This document shows positions 7,181 through 14,195 of a stretch of 15,106 nt of DNA, one piece after another (the stretch's first letter is position 1; each line of letters starts with the position of its first letter). The translations under genes were made by a program, and so were the position numbers. This DNA comes from an uncultured Bacteroidota bacterium. GTDB lineage: Bacteria > Bacteroidota > Bacteroidia > B-17B0 > Aurantibacillaceae. Location: positions 1-15,106 of the forward strand of contig CAIXZI010000414.1 in the NCBI GenBank assembly GCA_903923915.1. The letters run 5' to 3'. The notes beneath the pieces are model-generated. The model worked only from the letters and a program-made list of their open reading frames with translations, was not told the DNA's origin and searched no databases.

Positions 7181-10100
7181 ATTTACAGTTAAGGTAGATG
7201 TAGCTGTTGCTGTACAATTTCCAATAGCACTTGTACCCGTTACAGTATATATAACGCTTACAGCGGTAGGCGTTGTTGTAACCAAACTTCCTGTTGCAAC
7301 ATTTATACCCGTTGCCGGAGCCCAAACGTATGTAGAGGCGCCGTTAGCCGTTAATGTAGCGGTTTGTTGTCCCGCCGCACAAATAGCGGCACTATTTACC
7401 GAAATACTAAATGCGTTGTAAACATTTATTGTTCCAACAGCTGTGTTTGTACAGGTATTTACATCTGTACCGGTTACTGTATAATTGGTTGTTGCAGCAG
7501 GCGTTTGGGTTAATGATGCGCCTATTGTTGATGTGCTCCAGGTATATGTATTTGCACCTCCGGCCGTAATCGTTCCCGCATTATTCGGACAAACAGATGT
7601 AGATGTAGCCGTTACATTGGGTAAAGAATTTACTAAAACACTCGAAGTTCCTGTATTCACACAACCGTTAGCATCAGTACCTGTTATCGTATAATTTTGT
7701 GTGGAAGGTGGATTAGCGGTTACAGTGCCTCCCGTTGCAGGCATTAATCCTGTTGTTGGAGTCCATGTATACGTAGAGCCTCCGCTGGCGGTTAATGTTG
7801 CTGTTTGTTGTCCCACACATATTGTTCCAGATGTGGCTGTTATAGTTGGTAAAGAATTTACCGTAACGGTTGATGTTGTTGTGGCAGAGCAAGTACCCAC
7901 ACTTCCCCTAATGGTGTAAATTGTTGTAGTGTTAGGATTAGCCACCACAACGCTTCCGGTAGCAGGTGTTAAACCAGTTGTGGGATTCCACACATAAGTT
8001 GATGCACCACTTACTGTTAGCGTTGATGTTTGTTGCCCAACACATATGGTTGAACTGTTTACCGTTAAAGATAAAGTAGGTAAAACCGTTATGCTACCAA
8101 CCGCCGTATTTGTACAGGTATTTATATCTGTTCCGCTAACCGTATAACTGGTTGTTGAAACAGGCGTTTGTGTTAAAGATGCGCCTGTAGTTGATGTACT
8201 CCAGGTATATGTATTTGCCCCTCCTGCGGTTATAGTGCCTGCATTATTAGGACAAACAGATGCCGACGATGCTGTTACTATTGGCAATGCGTTTACCAAC
8301 ACACTTGTTGTGCCAGTATTTACACATCCATTAGCGTCTTTACCTGTTATGGTATAATTTTCTGTTGTTAAAGGATTTGCTATTACTGAACTTCCGGTTG
8401 AAGAAGATAAATCTGCAGCAGAACTCCAGGTATACGTTGATGCACCACTTGCTGTAAGCGTAGCTGTTTGTTGTCCTACACAAATCGTTCCCGATGTGGC
8501 TGTTATAGTTGGTAAAGAATTTACTAAAACACTTGTTGTGCCTGTGTTTACACAACCATTAGCATCTGTACCGGTTATGGTATAGTTTTCTGTTAACGTA
8601 GGATTCGCAACAACTGAACTTCCTGTTGAAGAAGATAAATCTGCAGCAGAATTCCATGTATACGTTGAAGCGCCGCTTGCTGTAAGCGTAGCTGTTTGTT
8701 GTCCTACACAAATAGTACCTGATGTCGCAGTTACTGTAGGTAATGGATTTACGGTAACAACACCTGTGCCACTGGCAGTGCAAGTTCCTGCTGTTCCAAC
8801 AACAGTATAAGTTGTGGTAGTTGTTGGTGATATTGTTAATGGGTTTGTTGTTGATCCTGTACTCCAACTATAAGTGCTGGCACCACCTGCTGTAAGTGTC
8901 GCTGTTCCTCCAATACAAACAGTAGAACTACTTGCCGTAACTGTAAGAGAAGGAACTACCGTTACCGTAGCAACCGCCGTATTTGTACAAGAATTTGCTG
9001 TGCCTGTTACCGTAAAAGAAGTTGTTCCTGTAGGTGGAGATACTGTAATAGGGTTTGTAGTTGCGCCTGTACTCCAACTATAGGTTGTTGCGCCGCCCGC
9101 TGTAAGCGTAGCTGTTGTTCCTGTACAGATGGTAGTATTATTTACGGTTACCGTTGGATTAGGCACTACTGTTACTGTGGCAACTGCTGTATTAGTACAA
9201 GTAGCTGTTGTGCCTGTTACAGTAAAAGAAGTTGTTCCACTTGGTGGCGATGTTGTAATGGTATTTGTAGTTGCACCCGTACTCCAACTATAGGTAGTTG
9301 CGCCGTTTGCCGTTAAAGTTACAGAGCCTCCCGCACAAACAGTTGGACTGTTTACCGTTACTGTTGGGTTAGGACTTATTGTTACCAAAGATGTTGCTGT
9401 ACCTGTGCAGCCCCCCGTATTTCCGGTTACAGTATAAGTTGTTGTGCTTGTTGGGTTAGCCGTAACAACGCTTCCTGTAGTAGTGCTTAAATTTGTTGCA
9501 GGAGTCCAACTATAAGTTGTTCCTCCACTGGCTGTTAAAATTGCCGAAGTACCTGCACATAAAGTAGCACTATTTACAGTTACAGAAAGTGATGGAGCTA
9601 TTGATACTGTTGATGTTGCAGTGCCCGTACAACCTCCTGTGTTTCCGGTTACAGTATAAATAGTTACTGTAGTAGGATTATTTACCGTAACAGAAGCCCC
9701 GGTTGTGGCACTTAAATTAGTGGCAGGAGTCCAGCTATACGTAGTTCCTCCGCTGACCGTTAAGGTTGTTGATACTCCCGAACAAGTGGTAGGACTATTT
9801 ACTGTAATTGAAAGTGAAGGTGCTATGCTAACTGTTGATGTTGCAGTGCCCGTACAACCTCCTGTGTTTCCGGTTACGGTATAAATAGTTACAGTTGTTG
9901 GATTGTTTACCGTAACAGAAGCCCCAGTTGTGGCACTTAAATTAGTTGCAGGAGTCCAACTATAAGTAGTTCCGCCGCCCGCTGTTAAAGTAGTTGATAC
10001 CCCCGAACAAGTAGTTGGGCTATTAACTGTTATAGAAAGTGATGGGGCTATAGTTATAGTTGTCACCGCAGAGTTTGTACAAGTACCCGTTGTGCCTATT

Positions 10101-11812
10101 AAAGTATAAGAAGTAGTAGCTCCGGGGCTTCCTGTAACGCTAGTTCCTGTTGTAGCACTCAAACCAGCTGTCCAACTATATGTAGTGCCACCACCGGCTG
10201 TAAGCGTAGCCGTGCCACCTGCACATATAGTAGGGTTATTTACAGTAACAGTAATAGTACCCGTTTGCGTTACAGTTGCTGTAGTGGTAAACGTACAGCT
10301 ATTATGATCGGTTACCGTAAGTGTATAAACACCGGCTGTAGTTAAGCCTGTAGGGCTTTGCACAGCAGATGAAAAAGCCCCCGGCCCCACCCAAGCATAG
10401 GTATAAGGTGCCGTACCACCTGTTGCTGCCGTTGTTGTTATAGACCCCGTGACAGCACAGGTTATATTATGGGGTGTTACCGCAGCTGTAATCGGATTGG
10501 GTTGAGTAATGCTTAAAGTTGTTGATGCTGCACATAAATTTTTATCAGTAACCGTAATGGTGTAATTACCCGCCGGCAAACTCGGAAAATTATTTGTAGT
10601 ACCTACATTTACGGTATTTGTAGCCGAAGCAGCGCCTGTCCAAGCAAATACATAGGGGTCTTGATTTCCTGCCCCACCCACAACAGCTGTAGCCGTGGCA
10701 CTACCCGTTGATTGTCCGTTACACAATACATTTGTTACACTAACTGTTGGCGGACAACAAGATTGTACAGCTAAAAAATTTGTTGGAGGATCTGGGTTAC
10801 AGCCATTATCCGTCCAAATACCCGATTCACCATCACCACTCGTATTAAAGGCTATAGAAAGGTCTGCACCCGGATTACAAGCATTAGAAACAGTAAGTTT
10901 AACACAAAATAACCAAGTACCGGCAGCAAGAGTACCGGCAGCAATACTTCCTTGGCAATTATCTCCATAATTATCTCCAGGGTTTGCGTCTAAGGCTCCT
11001 TGTCCGGCAGGAGATTCATAATAAAACCCGGCAGGCCAATTAGTACCTGTTCCGGAAGCTGTAATTCCTGCTGGATAATATGCCCAATTTCCTTGTCCAT
11101 CACATGATGCAGCGGGCGTTGTAACCAAACTTGCCGCATTCCATCCGGCACCAAACGTTACTTGTACACCATGTAGCCAATTTGTATTTTTTTGTTGCCA
11201 AGAGGTAATTTCATAACAAAATTGAACAGTCTGTCCTGGAGTATACATCCCATTAACAGGTTGCGGAGTAGCCGTATAAGAAGATCCCGTATTACAATTT
11301 CCACATACAAAAAAAGAATTTACATTTAATGTAAATGCCCCTGTTTGCCCGGCATTTCCTGAAATTTGAATAAAATAGGTTTGTCCCGCTAGTAAATTTC
11401 CCGAAATAGTTAAAGTAGCACTACCAGCCGCGCCAACGGTACAGCCCATTCCCACTAAATTACCGCAACTACCCGTCCAAACAGCAATATTAGGTGTAAA
11501 TGCAGCACCTGTCACAGAAATGGTGGCTTCCGGACCTCCTACAGGAGGCACAAAGGTGTACCATACATCATTTGCCGGAGACGCCATAGTTCCCGATGAA
11601 CAAGGCCCTTCTGTAACATACGGGCTTTCGGGTGTAGCTGCTACAAGTGTTCCGGCAACCGTTTTAACAGCACCCTTTTTTGTTCCACCACCACAAGCAG
11701 CGGGCGCTCCTAATGTACCTAAGGCAACAGCACCAGTACAATTATCGTTGGCTGGTTGTGCATAACCCTTCAATGATAAAAATACAAGCAAATAAAATAT
11801 AATTTTTTTCAT
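5684..11812 (-). CDS. Giant T9SS type B adhesin-like protein with about 17 Ig-like modules (2042 aa)
   Basis: This is a very large secreted surface protein. The reading frame is open to 11866, but the ATG at 11812 gives a clean signal peptide (MKKIIFYLLVFLSLKGYAQ) and lies 7 bases after the preceding stop, so I use it. Domains, numbered from there: a PPC-like domain at about 20-167 (PANDNC, NDVWYTFVPP, NIAVWTGSCG); a second Cys- and Trp-rich head domain at 168-354 that I do not recognise; two SprB-like repeats at 353-516 (CNGQSTGSATATAVVGG, GNYTITVTD); 17 Ig-like modules of 69-82 residues at 517-1781, almost all with two Cys and a T/S-Y-x-W core; two PKD domains at 1783-1949 (YNWSFG, YYWNFGD); and the type B sorting domain at 1950-2042 (YVPNAFSPNSDNKNETF, DRWG, GWDG, EDVYVWKI, GTVTLIK). 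Residues 503-1058 contain no Asp, Glu, Lys or Arg. Several modules are recent duplicates. Role is inferred as adhesion or a surface filament; the ligand is unknown. Confidence 0.92.
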   Translation of the reverse strand: MKKIIFYLLVFLSLKGYAQPANDNCTGAVALGTLGAPAACGGGTKKGAVKTVAGTLVAATPESPYVTEGPCSSGTMASPANDVWYTFVPPVGGPEATISVTGAAFTPNIAVWTGSCGNLVGMGCTVGAAGSATLTISGNLLAGQTYFIQISGNAGQTGAFTLNVNSFFVCGNCNTGSSYTATPQPVNGMYTPGQTVQFCYEITSWQQKNTNWLHGVQVTFGAGWNAASLVTTPAASCDGQGNWAYYPAGITASGTGTNWPAGFYYESPAGQGALDANPGDNYGDNCQGSIAAGTLAAGTWLFCVKLTVSNACNPGADLSIAFNTSGDGESGIWTDNGCNPDPPTNFLAVQSCCPPTVSVTNVLCNGQSTGSATATAVVGGAGNQDPYVFAWTGAASATNTVNVGTTNNFPSLPAGNYTITVTDKNLCAASTTLSITQPNPITAAVTPHNITCAVTGSITTTAATGGTAPYTYAWVGPGAFSSAVQSPTGLTTAGVYTLTVTDHNSCTFTTTATVTQTGTITVTVNNPTICAGGTATLTAGGGTTYSWTAGLSATTGTSVTGSPGATTSYTLIGTTGTCTNSAVTTITIAPSLSITVNSPTTCSGVSTTLTAGGGTTYSWTPATNLSATTGASVTVNNPTTVTIYTVTGNTGGCTGTATSTVSIAPSLSITVNSPTTCSGVSTTLTVSGGTTYSWTPATNLSATTGASVTVNNPTTVTIYTVTGNTGGCTGTATSTVSIAPSLSVTVNSATLCAGTSAILTASGGTTYSWTPATNLSTTTGSVVTANPTSTTTYTVTGNTGGCTGTATSLVTISPNPTVTVNSPTVCAGGSVTLTANGATTYSWSTGATTNTITTSPPSGTTSFTVTGTTATCTNTAVATVTVVPNPTVTVNNTTICTGTTATLTAGGATTYSWSTGATTNPITVSPPTGTTSFTVTGTANSCTNTAVATVTVVPSLTVTASSSTVCIGGTATLTAGGASTYSWSTGSTTNPLTISPTTTTTYTVVGTAGTCTASGTGVVTVNPLPTVTATSGTICVGQQTATLTASGASTYTWNSAADLSSSTGSSVVANPTLTENYTITGTDANGCVNTGTTSVLVNSLPTITATSGTICVGQQTATLTASGASTYTWSSAADLSSSTGSSVIANPLTTENYTITGKDANGCVNTGTTSVLVNALPIVTASSASVCPNNAGTITAGGANTYTWSTSTTGASLTQTPVSTTSYTVSGTDINTCTNTAVGSITVLPTLSLTVNSSTICVGQQTSTLTVSGASTYVWNPTTGLTPATGSVVVANPNTTTIYTIRGSVGTCSATTTSTVTVNSLPTITATSGTICVGQQTATLTASGGSTYTWTPTTGLMPATGGTVTANPPSTQNYTITGTDANGCVNTGTSSVLVNSLPNVTATSTSVCPNNAGTITAGGANTYTWSTSTIGASLTQTPAATTNYTVTGTDVNTCTNTAVGTINVYNAFSISVNSAAICAAGQQTATLTANGASTYVWAPATGINVATGSLVTTTPTAVSVIYTVTGTSAIGNCTATATSTLTVNALPLPTATSNTPCASQQALNLNCTPVGLTTYTWSGPNSYTASGPNPTIATASVTAVAAGVYTVVVVDANQCTNSTTVNVTVNPLPVVTASTNPVCVNQTIQLTASGGVSYSWSGQSGAFTSSLQNPTIPNATATMSGVYVVTVTDAKGCVNANVAQVLVNPSPTVTVNSSTICVGQQTATLTASGATTYSWTPSNTLSSATGASVFGFPSSSTNYVVTGINGAGCVSTATTNIFVNTLPVVKTNTISPDCVPLCTVFSATSTPAASSYNWSFGSSTIPNSNLASPTQCFTLAGTYQVKVTVTDIHGCIGVASTPVHVLLIPIADFDYGQQPVSVLAPEVQFTNQSTPGLPHYYWNFGDIYGNDTSSLINPWHTYSEVGTYYVTLTVSTANGCSATVVKPIVINEDYALYVPNAFSPNSDNKNETFKAVGEGITEYKLYIFDRWGLMIFYSDDINKGWDGTVQGTGGNVVQEDVYVWKIQATDYKNKHRNLHGTVTLIK
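7418..7855 (-). repeat. Two-module segmental duplication, copy 1 (partner at 8081-8518)
   Basis: This block encodes a module of the GTICVGQQTATLTASG type followed by one of the SVCPNNAGTITAGGANTYTW type. The same pair, in the same order, is encoded at 8081-8518. Matching bases (CAGGCGTTTG at 7498 and at 8161) show an offset of exactly 663 bp, which is three modules. One unrelated module (the IRGSVGTC type) separates the pairs, so a three-module block was probably duplicated and one member replaced or diverged. Confidence 0.8.
8081..8518 (-). repeat. Two-module segmental duplication, copy 2 (partner at 7418-7855)
   Basis: This is the second copy of the ICVGQQ-type plus VCPNNAG-type module pair, 663 bp from the first. 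Its ICVGQQ-type module is also the second member of the 228-bp tandem pair at 8291-8746, so duplication has happened at two scales at this spot. Confidence 0.8.
8291..8746 (-). repeat. Tandem pair of 228-bp (76-codon) Ig-like modules
   Basis: There are two adjacent modules of the ICVGQQTATLTASGASTYTW type with the shared core SAADLSSSTGSSV. The identical stretch TTGAAGAAGATAAATCTGCA occurs at 8398 and 8626, an offset of exactly 228 bp. The two encoded modules differ at only a few residues, so the duplication is recent compared with the rest of the array. Confidence 0.87.
8954..9373 (-). repeat. Tandem pair of 210-bp (70-codon) Ig-like modules
   Basis: There are two adjacent modules of the TYSWSTGATTN type, both ending CTNTAVATVTV. 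The bases AAAAGAAGTTGTTCC occur at 9014 and 9224, an offset of exactly 210 bp. The module length differs from the neighbouring 225-bp and 228-bp families, so each family has expanded on its own. Confidence 0.85.
9374..10048 (-). repeat. Three tandem 225-bp (75-codon) Ig-like modules
   Basis: There are three consecutive modules with the core TTYSWTPATNLS and the end YTVTGNTGGCTGTATS. The stretch ACTGTTGATGTTGCAGTGCC occurs at 9606 and 9831, exactly 225 bp apart. Comparing 9601-9825 with 9826-10050 by eye gives about 29 differences in 225 bases (near 87 % identity), and the two encoded modules differ by only two residues. Most DNA changes are therefore silent, which implies selection on the protein. 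Confidence 0.9.
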
Positions 11813-11819
11813 TTTTAAG

Positions 11820-12191
11820 CTATTTATACTTTTTGTTTTTAACAGGATAAATAGCCACCAAAGCACCCGAGTTTATAATATTAAAAACAGGCAATGAAAA
11901 ATTTTCCGAAAAAGATTCCTGATAAGAAGTAGCATTTATATTTTTTCCTTCTAAAAACATGGCTTTTGCCGATTCAAAAACGCAATCAAAGCCATTTTCA
12001 AACTGGACAGTTACTTCTTTGTTTTGAAGTCTATAGCTTTCCAAATTAGCTTTTTCAATGGAGGTTATATAAAAAGATTCGTTTTCGGGATGATTGTTGT
12101 TTATGATTTTAAAACTACCCTTCATAGTCTGCGCTGACAAAGCGGCAGAAATAAAAAAAAATAAGGAACATACAATACTGCGCACTTTCAT
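11820..12191 (-). CDS. Small secreted protein of unknown function, translationally close to the giant adhesin (123 aa)
   Basis: I do not recognise a family. A clear signal peptide is present (MKVRSIVCSLFFFISAALSAQ, cleavage after SALSA). The mature part of about 100 residues is soluble and alternates beta-like stretches (KGSFKIINN, ESFYITSIEK, KEVTVQFENGFDCVF, LPVFNIIN, ALVAIYPVK), so a small beta-rich periplasmic or surface protein is likely. The mature part has a single Cys (in GFDCVF), so no internal disulfide. The stop (TAG, 11822-11820) is 7 bases before the ATG of the 2042-residue adhesin, so both are almost certainly on one mRNA with this gene first. The lipoprotein Cys at +1 is missing, so it is not a lipoprotein. 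A role as accessory, chaperone or cap for the adhesin is possible from position alone. Confidence 0.8.
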   Translation of the reverse strand: MKVRSIVCSLFFFISAALSAQTMKGSFKIINNNHPENESFYITSIEKANLESYRLQNKEVTVQFENGFDCVFESAKAMFLEGKNINATSYQESFSENFSLPVFNIINSGALVAIYPVKNKKYK

Positions 12192-12207
12192 CGCTTTGTG
12201 GTTTTAA

Positions 12208-12220
12208 CGCACAAATTACG
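12208..12220 (-). promoter_or_regulatory. Possible Bacteroidota -7 element for the small secreted protein and adhesin operon
   Basis: The minus strand reads CGTAATTTGTGCG, with TAATTTG one base short of the Bacteroidota -7 consensus TAnnTTTG. It lies about 20 bases upstream of the ATG at 12191 and directly after a terminator-like hairpin, which is where an operon promoter is expected. The -33 TTTG element is not clear because the region is a T run, so this is only a candidate. Confidence 0.25.
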
Positions 12221-12230
12221 AAATAAGAAT

Positions 12231-12257
12231 AAAAAAAACTACTAAAAGTTGTTAGTA
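12231..12257 (-). terminator. Weak intrinsic terminator after the HU-like/SPOR gene
   Basis: On the minus strand TACTAA and TTAGTA (12257-12252 and 12245-12240) pair perfectly around a 6-base loop, followed by one G and eight T. The stem is AT-rich and short, so it would be a weak terminator. Its position fits: about 30 bases after the stop at 12289 and before the next gene on the same strand. Confidence 0.45.
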
Positions 12258-12288
12258 TTCGACAAAAAAGATATACGTTCGATAAAAG

Positions 12289-13302
12289 CTATCGTTTAAA
12301 AAGCCAAGCCGAATGGTATTGCTCTTTTACCAGCAATAATTTTTTACGTGCAGATGATTCATCTGCATACCCGGCAACGCTTACCACATAAAGGTTTTTA
12401 GCGTTTTGTCCGGCAATGCTTGCCTGTAAATTTTGTTGCTCTAATTGATTAATAAGTTTATATGCGTTTTGTTTTACAGCAAAACATCCTACTACAATTT
12501 GATAAGGTTGTTTGTACCAATCACTAATCATTTCGGTAGATTTTATAACGGCTGTTTTATCAACGCTAACTGTATCAGGTGTTACAACGGGAGGAGATGC
12601 AACAACAATTTCTTTTTTCTCAACTTTTGCAGCAACAGGCTTAACTATTTTGATTTCTATTAATGGTTTTGCATTTCCTTTAAACGGACTAAACGTAGCC
12701 ATTACATTGTTAAGCGGGTTTTGTTTAGTAACTAAAAACATCAAAGCAATAACACACACCGCCATAGATGCCGCAACAGCAATACGTCTGATTGGTTTCT
12801 TTGCTTTTTTAGTTGCAGGTAATGCAACTTCTCTATACTGTAAGTTTGGCTTTACAGCAACTATTTTTTCTTCTTTTATAAGTTTGATTGCTGTAACTGC
12901 AGGTAATCCAAACGCATTTGTATTGTGGTTAATTCTAATATCTTGCTCAAAAAGTATCGTGTTTTCAGCGCTTTTGTATAAAACACCTAAATTGCTTATT
13001 TCAAAACGTTTTTGAGTTTCTAATTGTTGCTTGCAATGGTTTACAAAATTTTCTATGATAGAAGTTGCTTGTTGGTAGCTTGCATTTTCTTTCTGCATAA
13101 TGTATCCGGCAAGCAATCCATCGTTATTAGCTAAATTTTTATTAAATACAATAGATTTAGAAGGAGGCAATAAAATATTACCCGTTTTGGCAAAATTTGC
13201 CGAAGCAGCACGCGCTACAAATCCGCCAAAAGCTGGAATAATAACACAATCGTGTTCAAACAAAAGTTCGCTAATATATAGTTGTACGTTTTTCAACAGC
13301 AC
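12289..13302 (-). CDS. HU-CCDC81-like / SPOR domain inner-membrane protein, about 337 aa
   Basis: This protein has a Bacteroidota architecture. The N-terminal half (about 1-145) carries two HU-like domains of the CCDC81-related bacterial type (ISELLFEHDCVIIPAFGGFV at 10-29, NDGLLAGYI, FEISNLGVLYK at 100-110). A basic patch (KKAKKPIRR, 165-173) precedes one membrane helix at about 174-191, then a Pro/Val/Lys linker, and a C-terminal SPOR domain at 266-337 (YQIVVGCFAVKQNAYKLINQL, LYVVSVAGYAD). SPOR domains bind denuded peptidoglycan glycans in the periplasm, so the HU-like part faces the cytoplasm. There is no in-frame ATG before residue 69: a TAA closes the frame just upstream, and the start must be GTG at 13302 or TTG at 13296, the latter giving MKNVQLYI. 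The gene is divergent from surE. The role is probably in division or envelope remodelling, inferred from SPOR. Confidence 0.85.
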   Translation of the reverse strand: MLLKNVQLYISELLFEHDCVIIPAFGGFVARAASANFAKTGNILLPPSKSIVFNKNLANNDGLLAGYIMQKENASYQQATSIIENFVNHCKQQLETQKRFEISNLGVLYKSAENTILFEQDIRINHNTNAFGLPAVTAIKLIKEEKIVAVKPNLQYREVALPATKKAKKPIRRIAVAASMAVCVIALMFLVTKQNPLNNVMATFSPFKGNAKPLIEIKIVKPVAAKVEKKEIVVASPPVVTPDTVSVDKTAVIKSTEMISDWYKQPYQIVVGCFAVKQNAYKLINQLEQQNLQASIAGQNAKNLYVVSVAGYADESSARKKLLLVKEQYHSAWLFKR

Positions 13303-13330
13303 GAAAATACTATTTTTCAGTTAAAAAAAC

Positions 13331-13397
13331 AGCTAATAGTTGATAGTCATTGGTTATTAAGCTGTTATATTCTATTAACTGCTTATCATTAACCAAT
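13331..13397. promoter_or_regulatory. Imperfect dyad in the divergent HU/SPOR - surE intergenic region
   Basis: ATTGGTTA (13349-13356) is the exact inverse of TAACCAAT (13390-13397). Just inside, TAAGC (13358-13362) matches GCTTA (13381-13385), and outside AGCTAATAG (13331-13339) nearly matches the inverse of CTATTAACT (13372-13380). The dyad lies between two divergent genes about 125 bases apart. It could be an operator or a leader hairpin, but AT-rich DNA makes chance matches common. Confidence 0.3.
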
Positions 13398-13427
13398 CTC
13401 TTAAAAACGTATATTTACCGCCATATT

Positions 13428-14195
13428 ATGCAGCATAAAAAACTTATTTTAATTACCAATGATGATGGCATTACCGCGCCGGGCATTTTGTTTTTAAGCA
13501 ATATTGCTAAACAATTTGGGCAAGTATGTGTGGTAGCACCCGATAAGCCTCAATCGGGCATGGGGCACGCTATTACTATCAATTCTACTTTACGCATTCA
13601 TAAAACAAAACATCATAACGTTGATATTGAGTACTCCTGTAGCGGAACTCCGGTAGATTGCGTTAAAATTGCTATCAGTAAAATGTTGCCTCGCAAACCC
13701 GATGTAATTTTGTCAGGTATTAATCATGGCTCTAATTTATCTATCAACGTAATATATTCGGGAACCATGAGTGCCGCTATTGAAGGGGCCATTGAAGGTA
13801 TTCCGTCTATTGGATTTTCGTTGTGCAATTTTTCTATCGAAGCAGATTTTTCGCAGGGAGAGAAATTCATTAAAGAAATTATTGAAAAAATGCTGACTCA
13901 AAAGAAAGAGGAAAACATTTGTTTAAACGTAAATATTCCAAACTTAAAAGCAGACGAAATACGTGGCATAAAAGTTTGCCGCGCCGCAAAAAGCAATTGG
14001 GTTGAAGATTTTGATGAACGCAAAGACCCTTACGGAACGCCTTATTACTGGCTTACAGGCAATTTGGTTAATTTCGAAAAAAATCATCCGGACACCGATT
14101 TATATTTAAACGAACAAGGCTATGTAACTGTTGTGCCTGTTGGTTTTGATATGACTTTACATAAACATATCCCAACATTATCCAAACTATTTTAA
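13428..14195 (+). CDS. surE: 5'/3'-nucleotidase SurE, 255 aa
   Basis: SurE is a cytoplasmic, metal-dependent phosphatase that removes phosphate from nucleoside monophosphates and is linked to stress survival. I use the ATG at 13428 because the protein then starts MQHKKLILITNDDGITAPG, the normal SurE N-terminus; the frame is open back to 13350 but those residues are not SurE-like. Metal ligands expected in the family are in place: Asp12 and Asp13 (NDDG), Ser43 (PQSGMGHAIT) and Asn99 (SGINHGSNL). CSGTPVDCVKIA (71-82), YSGTMSAAIEGA (110-121) and LNVNIPNL are further SurE motifs. The length of 255 is normal. A TATATTTA at 13410 resembles a -7 element but gives almost no leader. The stop codon overlaps the next ATG by one base (TAATG), so translation is coupled. 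Confidence 0.95.
   Translation: MQHKKLILITNDDGITAPGILFLSNIAKQFGQVCVVAPDKPQSGMGHAITINSTLRIHKTKHHNVDIEYSCSGTPVDCVKIAISKMLPRKPDVILSGINHGSNLSINVIYSGTMSAAIEGAIEGIPSIGFSLCNFSIEADFSQGEKFIKEIIEKMLTQKKEENICLNVNIPNLKADEIRGIKVCRAAKSNWVEDFDERKDPYGTPYYWLTGNLVNFEKNHPDTDLYLNEQGYVTVVPVGFDMTLHKHIPTLSKLF

Noticed and set aside
7485..9083. Several plus-strand open frames of about 70 codons with Val/Ala/Pro-rich products, plus minus-strand frames rich in Cys, Asn and Tyr
   Set aside because: They are shadows of the periodic Thr/Ser/Gly-rich repeat array in other frames. They repeat with the same period and stop wherever the modules diverge.
7418..10048. Regular repeats considered as a CRISPR array or other non-coding repeat
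   Set aside because: The period is 210-228 bp, the frame is open throughout, and most differences between the copies are silent. These are protein modules.
11813..11866. Upstream start of the giant adhesin at 11866
   Set aside because: It would overlap the 123-aa gene and place 18 extra residues before a typical MKK signal peptide. The ATG at 11812 fits better.
12512..13015. Plus-strand open frame of 167 codons
   Set aside because: It is antisense to the HU-like/SPOR gene, whose conserved domains lie on the other strand. The hydrophobic look comes from the complement of Lys-rich codons.
13350..13427. Upstream start of surE at 13350
   Set aside because: The extra 26 residues are not part of the SurE fold. 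The usual N-terminus, with NDDG about 10 residues in, begins at 13428.
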